A DNA stretch of 64,000 bases from JABDBE01 sp049585795 (GTDB taxonomy: Bacteria; Acidobacteriota; Terriglobia; Terriglobales; Acidobacteriaceae), in NCBI GenBank assembly GCA_049585795.1, contig JBAVAQ010000046.1, positions 1 through 64,000 of the forward strand, read 5' to 3'. Positions 24,814 through 32,852 of the stretch are shown here, piece after piece (position 1 is the stretch's first letter; each line of letters opens with the position of its first letter). The notes below the pieces were generated by a model. The model was given only the letters and a program-made list of their open reading frames with translations, made no database searches and was not told where the DNA came from. A program made the position numbers and the translations under genes.

Positions 24814-25302
24814 TCATGCACCTTTCAGGTCCTGCGCCGCCATTTTAATTGCCTTCAAAATATTCTGGTACCCCGTGCAGCGGCAGGTATTTCCCGCAAT
24901 CGCCTTGCGAATTTCGCGATCATTCGGTTGTTTGTTCCGGGACAATAGGTGCAAGGCCGACAGCATCAACCCCGGCGTGCAGTACCCGCATTGCAATCCG
25001 TAGCAATCGCCAAAAGCTTTTTGGATGGGATGAAGTTCGCCATTGGTTTCCAGACCTTCGACTGTGAGGATATCCGCGGCGTCCGCCTGCACTGCAAACA
25101 CGGTGCATGACTTCACCGCCGCGCCATTCATCAACACCGTGCAGGCACCACAATAAGTGGTGTCGCAGCCCACGTGGGTTCCGGTGAGATCGAGATCCTC
25201 CCGCAAAAACTCGACCAGCAGCTTGCGTGGCTCAACTGTCCGCGAATAGGACTTCCCATTGACCTTGAGCGCGATCGGAATGTCTTCAATCCTCTTAGAC
25301 AT
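24814..25302 (-). CDS. Mo-hydroxylase 2Fe-2S subunit (CoxS-like)
   Basis: 162 residues. The plant-type ferredoxin cluster motif is GCDTTYCGACTVLMNG, with the first Cys just before; the second, helical cluster motif is LQCGYCTPGLML...NTCRCTGYQNIL. This two-cluster small subunit passes electrons from molybdopterin to FAD. The length and cysteine spacing are canonical. It starts 8 bp after the FAD subunit stop, in the usual M-S order with CoxG inserted before L. Confidence 0.93.
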   Translation of the reverse strand: MSKRIEDIPIALKVNGKSYSRTVEPRKLLVEFLREDLDLTGTHVGCDTTYCGACTVLMNGAAVKSCTVFAVQADAADILTVEGLETNGELHPIQKAFGDCYGLQCGYCTPGLMLSALHLLSRNKQPNDREIRKAIAGNTCRCTGYQNILKAIKMAAQDLKGA

Positions 25303-25310
25303 AAGAGCTG

Positions 25311-26204
25311 TCAGGCATAAATGTGGCCCACCTCAACCTGGTCGCCGCGAGCCCGGCGAGCTGCAATCTCGATGGCTCGCTTCACCAGAGCGCCGACCAG
25401 AACGCGCTTGTAATCGGCCGAGCCGCGCATGTCCGATTGCGGATCGGCGGCAGCCCGCGATGATTCCATTGCATCTGCGATTGTCTTTTCACTCAAAACA
25501 TGCCCGTGCAGAGCGCTTTCAGCATCCGTTACTCTCACCGGAACCAGGCCAACACAGCCCAGCGCGATGGTTGCATCCTGGCACATGTCATGGTCCATTG
25601 TGAGCTGCACCGCCGCGCTGGCCGTCGGATAGACTGGCGCCGAGCGCTTGAACGCCAGGTACGCCCCTCCGGTACCTCTAGGCGGCGTTTTCACCGCTAC
25701 TTCGCTGACTAATTCGTCGTGAGCCAAGGCGGTCGTGTAAGCGTCTTTGATGAAATCAGTCAGGGACACAGTGCGCTCGCCCTCGGTGCCGAGACATCGA
25801 ACTTCAGTTGTCAGCGTGAGCAGCACAGTAGCCCAGTCGCCGCTGGGATCGGCTTCAGCGAGCGAGCCGCCAATCGTGCCCCGATTGCGCACCTGCACAT
25901 CGGCAATGCCCGCGGCACAGTCGTGAAGGATGGGAATTTTTCCAGCCGCGGCTGACGTCTCTATTTCCGCGTGCCGGGTCAGCGCCCCGAAACGAAGCTT
26001 TCCGTTGTCTTCATGAATGTAGGAGGCGCCAGGAATGAAATTCAGATCCACCAGATGAGTAGGATTGGCGAAACGAAGTTTCATCAAAGGGATCAGGCTC
26101 TGGCCACCAGCCAGCAGCTTCGCCTCGTCCCCGAGCTGGGCAAGCATGGTCGCAGCTTCCTTTAGAGAGCCGGCGCGGTGATAGTGAAACGCTCGCGGAT
26201 ACAT
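25311..26204 (-). CDS. Mo-hydroxylase FAD subunit (CoxM-like)
   Basis: 297 residues of the FAD-binding medium subunit: MYPRAFHYHRAGSLKEAATM, the FAD-pyrophosphate loop AKLLAGGQSLIPLMKLR, the second flavin motif VRNRGTIGGSLAEADPSGDW, and the C-terminal CO_deh_flav_C domain (TIALGCVGLVPVRVTDAE). It is the first gene of the minus-strand run, so the operon promoter should be in 26205-26392, shared with the divergent cofG. The partner electron acceptor is unknown. Confidence 0.93.
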   Translation of the reverse strand: MYPRAFHYHRAGSLKEAATMLAQLGDEAKLLAGGQSLIPLMKLRFANPTHLVDLNFIPGASYIHEDNGKLRFGALTRHAEIETSAAAGKIPILHDCAAGIADVQVRNRGTIGGSLAEADPSGDWATVLLTLTTEVRCLGTEGERTVSLTDFIKDAYTTALAHDELVSEVAVKTPPRGTGGAYLAFKRSAPVYPTASAAVQLTMDHDMCQDATIALGCVGLVPVRVTDAESALHGHVLSEKTIADAMESSRAAADPQSDMRGSADYKRVLVGALVKRAIEIAARRARGDQVEVGHIYA

Positions 26205-26392
26205 CTTTCTTGACCCTTAATCCTTGTGGGCGAATAAGCTTAACAAACCTAGTCATTTCCCGACTACTGGACCAATCGAACGCTGTGATGAGCGCAGTTT
26301 CGACTGCTCCACTCTGCCCTTCAAGTTTTATCACGTCCGGCATGATCACGAGGCGCTTTGGTCGAGCGCTATCTCTTTTCGAGGGAAACCTA

Positions 26393-27607
26393 ATGTATGA
26401 TTTCGGGAGCGTGAGCACAAGCCCAGCCAGTTGGACGCGGCAACCCCTCCCTAGTTCGTACCTGGACGAACTGCGCGCAGGAATGCCGCTTTCTCGAGAT
26501 GGAGCTTGCCGGCTGATCCGCTGCGCCGAGCAGGATCTTCCCGCGTTGCTCTCGGCCGCCATGGGAGCCAGGCAGCGCTTCAAGCCGGGCGTCGTGACGT
26601 ATTCGCGCAAGGTTTTTATTCCGCTCACCAATCTTTGTCGTGACTACTGCGGCTATTGCACTTTCCGCCGCGATCCCGGTCAACCGGGCGCACATACCAT
26701 GAATCCGGACGAGATCTTGGCGGTCATCCGCGCAGGCGAGAGGATGGGATGCACCGAGGCGCTATTCAGTCTGGGCGATAAGCCCGAACTGGCGTTTCCC
26801 GAGATGCGCGAGACTCTGCATCGACTGGGATACAAATCCACGCTGCATTATCTCGAGGCCATGTGCGAACTAGTCCTTCGCGAGACTTCTTTGTTGCCTC
26901 ATCCCAATCCTGGGCTGTTGAGCGCGGAATGGATTGCACGTCTGGCCAAGGTTTCTCCCAGCATGGGCCTGATGCTTGAGAGCACCAACGCTTCGCTTCT
27001 GGCGGCCGGAGCAGCCCATGACAACGCTCCCGACAAAATTCCAGCAAAACGCTTGCACACTATTGAGGAAGCTGGCAAACAAAACGTTCCCTTCACCACG
27101 GGCTTGCTAATGGGAATCGGCGAAACTCTCAACGACCGCGTAGACACGCTGCTCGCCATCCGCGAATTGCACCGCCGCTATGGGCACATTCAGGAAGTCA
27201 TCATTCAGAACTTCCGCGTCAAGCCGGATATCCCGATGCGCGATTGGCCCGAACCCACGCAGGGCGAAATGATGCGCGCCATTGCAGTCGCACGTCTGCT
27301 GATGCCAGACGTCAACATTCAAGCCCCTCCCAATCTTTCTGCCCCGTTCTATGACGAGTTGCTCGATGCCGGCATTAACGATTGGGGAGGGATTTCACCG
27401 TTGACGCCGGACTTCATCAATCCAGAGAAACCGTGGCCGCACCTGGAACAACTGAAGTTACGAACCGAGGCGAAAGGTTATGTTCTGCGTCAGCGGTTGC
27501 CGGTTTATCCTGAGTTCGTGCCTGCGGTAATCAGACAATCAGGTTTGCTATCGGAAAAAGTTCAAGCCGCGATCGATAGCGACGGCTATGCGCGGAGGCC
27601 CGCATGA
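26393..27607 (+). CDS. cofG: 7,8-didemethyl-8-hydroxy-5-deazariboflavin synthase subunit 1
   Basis: 404 residues, a radical SAM enzyme with the cluster motif CRDYCGYC in LTNLCRDYCGYCTFRRDPG. CofG works with CofH to make FO, the deazaflavin chromophore of F420, from tyrosine and a pyrimidine. Further matches are EALFSLGDKPE, TTGLLMGIGETLNDR and NDWGGISPLTPDFINPE. I chose the ATG at 26393 because GAGGG stands 7 bp upstream; the frame is open to 26210 but that part is not conserved. It is separate from CofH rather than fused as in actinobacterial FbiC. Its last bases overlap cofD (ATGA), so translation is coupled. Confidence 0.93.
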   Translation: MYDFGSVSTSPASWTRQPLPSSYLDELRAGMPLSRDGACRLIRCAEQDLPALLSAAMGARQRFKPGVVTYSRKVFIPLTNLCRDYCGYCTFRRDPGQPGAHTMNPDEILAVIRAGERMGCTEALFSLGDKPELAFPEMRETLHRLGYKSTLHYLEAMCELVLRETSLLPHPNPGLLSAEWIARLAKVSPSMGLMLESTNASLLAAGAAHDNAPDKIPAKRLHTIEEAGKQNVPFTTGLLMGIGETLNDRVDTLLAIRELHRRYGHIQEVIIQNFRVKPDIPMRDWPEPTQGEMMRAIAVARLLMPDVNIQAPPNLSAPFYDELLDAGINDWGGISPLTPDFINPEKPWPHLEQLKLRTEAKGYVLRQRLPVYPEFVPAVIRQSGLLSEKVQAAIDSDGYARRPA

Positions 27608-28557
27608 TCGTCGTGCTCACGGGCGGTACGGGCGGCGCAAAGTTCGTAGAGGGCCTGCGGCAGGTTGCTTCCGCCCAGCAACTCACCTTCATCGTAAACA
27701 CCGGCGACGATCTGGAATGGTGGGGGTTGTATGTCTCGCCCGATTTAGATTCGATCACGTACGCGATGGCCGGCCTGCTCAGCAAGGAACGCGGCTGGGG
27801 CGTAAAGGGTGACACATTCTTTTGCCTGCAGGCTATGGGAGAACTGGCTGAGCCCATCTGGTTTCATGTTGGAGACCGCGACCTCGCGGTTCATCTGCTG
27901 CGCTCGAAATATCTGGCGCAGGGGAAAACGCTGACCGAAGCTACCACCGCAATTTGCAACAAGCTGGCCGTACAGGCACGGATTCTGCCGATGAGCAATT
28001 CGCGAGTCGAAACCAGAATTGACACGCCCGTGGGTGATCTCAGCTTTCAGGAATATTTTGTTCAGCGCTGGTATCAGGATCCCGTGAAATCAGTTCGCTT
28101 CGCCGGAGCCACCGATGCCGAGCCTGCGCCAGGCGTGGTCGATTCGATCATGTCGGCCAGCGCCGTAATTCTGGCCCCGAGCAATCCCGCGACCAGCATT
28201 GGCCCCATTCTCGCGGTCGCGGACATTCGGGAAGCATTGCGGCAAACCCGGGCTACGGTGGCTGCAATCAGCCCGATTGTGAATGAGGCTGCTGTTTCCG
28301 GTCCCGCCGGCGCTTTAATGGCGGCGCAGGGACTGCCCGTCTCCATCGCCGGAGTCGCCAAGGCTTATGAGGATTTTCTGGATATTCTCATTGCGGACGT
28401 CCGCGACCTGGAAGCAGCAAAAAAGTTGGATCGTCCGGGTTTGCGTGTACACTGCACCAACACCATCATGCGTACCGCGGACGACAAAACCAAATTGGCG
28501 CGAACCGTTCTCGCCCTGTTGAGCGCGGAAGATGCCCGCGCCGCGGACCCGTCATGA
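27604..28557 (+). CDS. cofD: 2-phospho-L-lactate (or PEP) transferase
   Basis: 317 residues. It joins the activated phospholactate/PEP unit to FO, giving F420-0 or its dehydro form. Motifs are VLTGGTGGAKFVEGL at the N-terminus (GDP-binding), IVNTGDDLEWWGL, and LAPSNPATSIGPILAVADI, all typical of CofD/FbiA. It begins inside the cofG stop (ATGA overlap) and ends inside the cofC start (ATGA overlap). Whether phospholactate or phosphoenolpyruvate is used cannot be told from sequence; bacteria studied so far tend to use PEP. Confidence 0.93.
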   Translation: MIVVLTGGTGGAKFVEGLRQVASAQQLTFIVNTGDDLEWWGLYVSPDLDSITYAMAGLLSKERGWGVKGDTFFCLQAMGELAEPIWFHVGDRDLAVHLLRSKYLAQGKTLTEATTAICNKLAVQARILPMSNSRVETRIDTPVGDLSFQEYFVQRWYQDPVKSVRFAGATDAEPAPGVVDSIMSASAVILAPSNPATSIGPILAVADIREALRQTRATVAAISPIVNEAAVSGPAGALMAAQGLPVSIAGVAKAYEDFLDILIADVRDLEAAKKLDRPGLRVHCTNTIMRTADDKTKLARTVLALLSAEDARAADPS

Positions 28558-29207
28558 TTCTTGTCCCGGTGAAAAGTCTCGCCAACGCCAAGCAGCGTTT
28601 GGCATCGGTGCTCGACCAACCGACTCGCACTGAACTGGCAAAGGCGATGCTTTTCGACGTGCTGGAAACCCTGGGCACATGGGCAAATCGGCCTGAGGTT
28701 GGCATCGTCACCAGCGATGCGTTCGCGATTGAATTGGCGCGGCGATTTGAATTCCAGGTCATTCCCGACCACGCAAATCGCAGTGAAACTGATGCTATCG
28801 AAATGGCAACCCGGAGGTGTGAGGGTCACGACGTAGACAGCACGTTGGTCATTCCGGGCGACATTCCGCTAATTAATGTTTCTGAACTGGAGCAGATCCT
28901 GGAAGCTGCCCCGGTTGAGGGTTCCGTACTCGTCCCCGCCGCTGACGGCCGTGGTACGAACGCGGCCTGGCGGCGTCCTGCGGGCTTGTTCCCCCTGCGT
29001 TTTGGAAACGATAGCTTCAAACCGCATTTAGCCGCAGCGCTCGCAACACAGAAACCGTGCGTGGTCCTATCGCTCCCCGGCATCGCCCTCGACATCGATA
29101 ACCCTTCCGACTTGCACCAACTCGCGGAAGCACCTGGCGAAAGCCGCGCCCAGCGCCTGGCACGGCAGTGGGACCTGACCGACTTTTCTTTGGCAGCAAA
29201 TGAATGA
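28554..29207 (+). CDS. cofC: 2-phospho-L-lactate/PEP guanylyltransferase
   Basis: 217 residues with a nucleotidyltransferase fold: ILVPVKSLANAKQRLASVL (nucleotide loop), VIPGDIPLINVSELE (metal-binding Asp), PAADGRGTNAAWRRP and LPGIALDIDNPSDL. It activates phospholactate or PEP with GTP for CofD. It is a stand-alone CofC with no fused ligase, as in archaea and proteobacteria. It starts in the cofD stop. A palindromic repeat separates it from cofE. Confidence 0.92.
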   Translation: MILVPVKSLANAKQRLASVLDQPTRTELAKAMLFDVLETLGTWANRPEVGIVTSDAFAIELARRFEFQVIPDHANRSETDAIEMATRRCEGHDVDSTLVIPGDIPLINVSELEQILEAAPVEGSVLVPAADGRGTNAAWRRPAGLFPLRFGNDSFKPHLAAALATQKPCVVLSLPGIALDIDNPSDLHQLAEAPGESRAQRLARQWDLTDFSLAANE

Positions 29208-29222
29208 TGGCACCGATGGAGC

Positions 29223-29242
29223 GACGGGCGTCCTCGCCCGTC
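29223..29242 (+). repeat. Palindromic repeat family A, copy 1 (GGGCG-TCCT-CGCCC)
   Basis: Arms GACGGGCG (29223-29230) and CGCCCGTC (29235-29242) around TCCT, in the 42-bp gap between cofC and cofE. Other copies lie at 32777-32794, 41993-42010 and 46639-46656, always with the TCCT loop on the plus strand and GGAG just before the left arm. Confidence 0.8.
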
Positions 29243-29249
29243 CGCGAAA

Positions 29250-30011
29250 ATGACAGCCCTTCCAGAGCTACGCGTTCTTCCAATTCCTTTTGCCGATGAG
29301 GTCCGCCCTGGCGATTCGCTGACCGACAAACTTGTTCAAGCTTTCAAGCATCTCAAGCTCTCGCCCAGAAAAGGCGACATCCTGATCGTGAAACACAAGA
29401 TCGTGTCCAAGTCAGAAGGACAACTTGTCCCGCTAAAAGAAATCAACCCCTCCGCGAGCTCACGCAAGTGGGCGCGCCGTTACAAACTCGATGCCCGCGT
29501 AACCGAGCTGGCTCTGGCAGAGAGCAAGCGAGTGGTGAGACGCAAGCGCGGAGTTCTCATCACGGAAACTCGCCACGGCCTGATCTGTGCGAATAGCGGA
29601 GTGGATGCTTCTAACGTCGACGGCGGCCGCCACGCGCTTCTGCTTCCAAAAGATCCGGACCGTTCCGCTGCTCAACTCCATCGCCAACTGAAAAAACGCC
29701 TGAAATTTTCTATCCCGATAATCATCACCGACAGTTTTGGGCGTCCATGGCGAGAAGGCCTCACTGAAGTTGCGATTGGCGTTGCCGGAATGGAAGCTCT
29801 GCATGACTACCGCGGGCATCGCGATCCCCACGGTTACCCCCTGCGAGTAACAATCGAAGCCATCGCTGACGAACTGGCTTGCGCCGCGGGCCTGGTTTGC
29901 GGCAAGCTAGCTCGCACGCCCGCGTGTATCATTCGAGGATTCGCATACCGGCCCGGGCATGGCCGGGCTCGGGATCTGATTCGACCGGCAGCCAGTGATT
30001 TGTTTCGTTGA
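29250..30011 (+). CDS. cofE: Coenzyme F420-0:L-glutamate ligase
   Basis: 253 residues, the GTP-dependent ligase adding the gamma-glutamate tail to F420-0. Signatures: DILIVKHKIVSKSEG, GLICANSGVDASNVDGG, IIITDSFGRPWREGLTEVAIG and the metal/nucleotide segment HDYRGHRDPHGYPL. The C-terminal nitroreductase-like domain of actinobacterial FbiB is absent, so a dehydro-F420-0 reductase would have to be encoded elsewhere if PEP is the precursor. The gene follows cofC at 42 bp. Confidence 0.92.
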   Translation: MTALPELRVLPIPFADEVRPGDSLTDKLVQAFKHLKLSPRKGDILIVKHKIVSKSEGQLVPLKEINPSASSRKWARRYKLDARVTELALAESKRVVRRKRGVLITETRHGLICANSGVDASNVDGGRHALLLPKDPDRSAAQLHRQLKKRLKFSIPIIITDSFGRPWREGLTEVAIGVAGMEALHDYRGHRDPHGYPLRVTIEAIADELACAAGLVCGKLARTPACIIRGFAYRPGHGRARDLIRPAASDLFR

Positions 30012-30035
30012 TGTGATCCTTTCGGGGAGGATTTC

Positions 30036-31268
30036 ATGGCACGCGTTCTTACCCAATCCGAACTGCAGAACTTTCCTTCTCTCGATTGGCCAGACATCGC
30101 TCCTCGCGTGAGCCGCGCTATGCGCATAGCGCTGGAGCAAGCGCTGGAAGGGCATGACGGCGGCGCGCTTACGCGCGAACAATGCTCGCGGCTGGCCAAT
30201 GCGGACGGCGATGATCTGCTCGGCCTGCTGGTTGCCGCCGATGCCTTGCGCCGTGAGTTAGTCGGTAACATCGTCACCTACGTCGTAAATCGCAATATTA
30301 ACTTCACCAACATCTGTTTCGTCGGCTGCAAATTCTGCGCTTTCAGCCGCGGTCCACGCGAATCCGACACCTACTTTCTAAGCCTCGAGCAAGTGGCGCA
30401 GAAGGCGCGCGAAGCCTGGAAAATCGGCGCTACAGAAGTCTGCATTCAGGGTGGACTGCCGCACGGCCTGCCTGCGTTTCACTATCGCGACATTCTGCGC
30501 GCTGTAAAACAAGCGGTCCCCGGTATGCACATTCACGCCTTTTCGCCGATGGAGATCGTTTACGGCGCCGAACTGACCGGCATGCCGCTTGAAGATTATC
30601 TGAAAATGCTTCGTGACAACGGCCTCGACACGTTGCCAGGAACCGCTGCGGAAATCCTCGACGATGACGTCCGCTTCGTGCTTTCCCGCAACAAACTTTC
30701 CACCGAACAATGGAAGCAAGTCATCCGCACGGCGCACGGCTGCGGCATTCGCAGTACCTCTACGCTCATGTACGGACACGTCGAGTCGCCCGAGCATTGG
30801 GTCAATCAGCTTCTGCTATTCCGCGAAATTCAGCAGCAGACTGGCGGCTTCACTGAGTTCGTCCCGCTCGGCTTCGTCCACCAGAACACTCTGCTGTTCC
30901 ATCAGGGTCTTGCGCGCTCTGGTCCTACGCTTGCGGAACATCTCAAAATCCACGCGCTGGCGCGAATCCTTTTGGCTGGCGCCATCAACAACATTCAAGT
31001 GTCATGGGTGAAACTGAACCGCGGATTGTCCCAGCTATGCCTGCACGCCGGCACCAACGACTACGGCGGAACTCTGATGGAAGAAAATATCTCGCGCGAA
31101 GCCGGAGCCACCGCGGGCCAATACACGAGTCCGGGAGATTTTCAGTCGCTTATTCTTGAAGCCGGCCGTATTCCGGCCGAGCGCAACACCGTTTACACGC
31201 GGATCAAGCTAAAAGTACAGCCCGAAGCGGTGATCGCCGAGGAGTCACTGGAACCCGAATTTGCATAG
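30036..31268 (+). CDS. cofH: 5-amino-6-(D-ribitylamino)uracil--tyrosine transferase (FO synthase subunit 2)
   Basis: 410 residues, the second FO-synthase radical SAM protein, with the cluster motif CFVGCKFC in NICFVGCKFCAFSRGPRESD. Other family matches: GATEVCIQGGLPHG, MHIHAFSPMEIVYGAEL, STSTLMYGHVESPEHW and HAGTNDYGGTLMEENISREAG. It joins a tyrosine-derived fragment to the ribitylaminouracil before CofG closes the ring. A strong ribosome site (GGGGAGG, 30024-30030) precedes the ATG. The cluster therefore encodes FO synthesis as two proteins. Confidence 0.94.
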   Translation: MARVLTQSELQNFPSLDWPDIAPRVSRAMRIALEQALEGHDGGALTREQCSRLANADGDDLLGLLVAADALRRELVGNIVTYVVNRNINFTNICFVGCKFCAFSRGPRESDTYFLSLEQVAQKAREAWKIGATEVCIQGGLPHGLPAFHYRDILRAVKQAVPGMHIHAFSPMEIVYGAELTGMPLEDYLKMLRDNGLDTLPGTAAEILDDDVRFVLSRNKLSTEQWKQVIRTAHGCGIRSTSTLMYGHVESPEHWVNQLLLFREIQQQTGGFTEFVPLGFVHQNTLLFHQGLARSGPTLAEHLKIHALARILLAGAINNIQVSWVKLNRGLSQLCLHAGTNDYGGTLMEENISREAGATAGQYTSPGDFQSLILEAGRIPAERNTVYTRIKLKVQPEAVIAEESLEPEFA

Positions 31269-31286
31269 ACGTGTGACTATCTTCTT

Positions 31287-31979
31287 ATGAGCGCGTCCCG
31301 GTCCATCGCGGTTCTCGGAGGTACCGGTCCTGAAGGATTCGGCTTGGCTCTGCGTTGGGCGCAAGCTGGCGAGACCGTCATCATCGGATCGCGAGACGCC
31401 AAGCGTGCTCAGGATGCCGCCGACAGAATCCAACAGCGCGTTGGAGCAAATGCGAATATTTCAGGCAATGAAAACATCGCCGCCTGCGCAGTCGCAGATT
31501 TACTCGTGCTCACGATTCCTTTCGAAGGCCACGCCGCTCTGCTCAAGCAACTCAAACCAGCGATTCGCCCCGACAGCATAGTGATCGATACGACCGTCCC
31601 CTTAGCCGCAAGCGTGGGCGGCCGCGCCACCCGCACACTCGGCGTCTGGCAAGGCTCCGCGGCGCAAGAAACCGCGGAACTTGTGCCGAAAGGCATTTCC
31701 GTTGTGGCCGCATTTCATAACGCTGGCGCTGAACTGCTGAACGCCGATGGTCCGGTCGATTGCGATGTAATTGTCTGCAGCGACGATCCCGCTGCCGCCC
31801 AGGTCGTCCGCGCTCTAGCCGCGAAGATTCCTGGCGTCCGTGCCATCGACGGTGGCAAACTGGAAAATGCGCGCATCGTGGAACAGATCACTGCCTTGCT
31901 GATCGGCCTGAACATCCGGCACAAAGGCCACTCCGGAATTCGCATCACCGGTTTGCCGCCGTCAGCATACGAAGTGTAA
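31287..31979 (+). CDS. npdG: NADPH-dependent F420 reductase
   Basis: 230 residues with the Fno/NpdG fold: the NADP loop IAVLGGTGPEGFGLALRWAQAGE, VIIGSRDAKRAQDAAD (Arg for the 2'-phosphate), LVLTIPFEGHAALL, and the F420 pocket VVAAFHNAGAELL, ending ITGLPPSAYEV. It transfers hydride between NADP(H) and F420, so it links the F420 made by the genes just upstream to central redox pools. It is placed 18 bp after cofH in the same orientation. Confidence 0.92.
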   Translation: MSASRSIAVLGGTGPEGFGLALRWAQAGETVIIGSRDAKRAQDAADRIQQRVGANANISGNENIAACAVADLLVLTIPFEGHAALLKQLKPAIRPDSIVIDTTVPLAASVGGRATRTLGVWQGSAAQETAELVPKGISVVAAFHNAGAELLNADGPVDCDVIVCSDDPAAAQVVRALAAKIPGVRAIDGGKLENARIVEQITALLIGLNIRHKGHSGIRITGLPPSAYEV

Positions 31980-31997
31980 TGCCGGCCGTTCCGACTC

Positions 31998-32765
31998 ATG
32001 AGCGATTCTCCCGATCCTCGTCCCGCCATCGAATTCCGCAACGTCTCCTATCGTTTGCATGGCAACGGCGATGGGGCCCGCGTGCTGCTGCACGATTTGA
32101 ACCTCGAAGTGCAACGCGGAGAAACTCTAGTCCTGCTAGGCCGCAGTGGCTCCGGCAAGACCACAACGCTCAAACTGATCAATCGCCTCCTGACGCCCAC
32201 CACCGGCGAACTACGGATTGATTCGCGCCCGATTCACGAATGGGATGTGATCCGGCTTCGCCGCATGATCGGCTATGTCATCCAGGACGTAGGACTTTTT
32301 CCTCACTTCACCGTCGAGCGCAACATTGGCCTGGTTCCGAAGATCGAGAAATGGCCTGCCAATCGAATTGCCAAGCGGGTTGACGAGTTGCTGCAACTGG
32401 TCGGGCTCGATCCTGAGATCGCCTCGCGTTATCCTCGCGAACTTTCCGGAGGCCAGCGTCAGCGAGTGGGCGTGGCGCGCGCTCTGGCCGCCGATCCGCC
32501 CATCCTCTTGATGGACGAACCTTTCGGCGCGCTCGATCCCATCACGCGCGCCGAATTGCAACGCGAGTTCCTTGACTTGCAGAAGCGGCTGCGCAAAACC
32601 GTCATCTTCGTGACCCACGACTTGCGCGAGGCTCTGTTGCTCGGCACACGCGTTGCGTTAATGGAAGCAGGCCGCGTGGTCGGCGTGCAAACACCCGAGC
32701 AGTTTCTCGCTTCGACGGAGCCGCTGCCTTCTGCTTACAAAGATGCCTTCGGCACCGGCTTGTAA
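31998..32765 (+). CDS. opuCA: Osmoprotectant ABC transporter, ATP-binding protein
   Basis: 255 residues. Walker A GRSGSGKTTTLKLINRL, Q-loop VIQDVGLFPHFTVERN, signature LSGGQRQRVGVARAL, Walker B ILLMDEPFGALDPI and the H-loop IFVTHDLREALLLG are all present. The order and close similarity to the glycine-betaine/carnitine/choline OpuC and ProV group are clear, but it has no C-terminal CBS domains, the regulatory part found in many OpuA/OpuC ATPases. It begins 18 bp after npdG, so it may be read through from the F420 operon. Confidence 0.9.
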   Translation: MSDSPDPRPAIEFRNVSYRLHGNGDGARVLLHDLNLEVQRGETLVLLGRSGSGKTTTLKLINRLLTPTTGELRIDSRPIHEWDVIRLRRMIGYVIQDVGLFPHFTVERNIGLVPKIEKWPANRIAKRVDELLQLVGLDPEIASRYPRELSGGQRQRVGVARALAADPPILLMDEPFGALDPITRAELQREFLDLQKRLRKTVIFVTHDLREALLLGTRVALMEAGRVVGVQTPEQFLASTEPLPSAYKDAFGTGL

Positions 32766-32776
32766 ATTAATGGAGG

Positions 32777-32794
32777 ACGGGCGTCCTCGCCCGT
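32777..32794 (+). repeat. Palindromic repeat family A, copy 2
   Basis: Arms ACGGGCG (32777-32783) and CGCCCGT (32788-32794) around TCCT, preceded by TGGAGG, in the gap between the ATPase and permease genes of the OpuC operon. Confidence 0.8.
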
Positions 32795-32852
32795 TAACCG
32801 AGCGAAGCGTGGTCGACTTTTGAAAAATGATGAGCAGCCATAGCGAGGAACT

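Noticed and set aside
21888..26204. Aerobic CO dehydrogenase
   Set aside because: CoxG, CoxS and CoxM are present, but the Mo subunit lacks the VAYRCSFR loop, so only a general Mo-hydroxylase call is supported.
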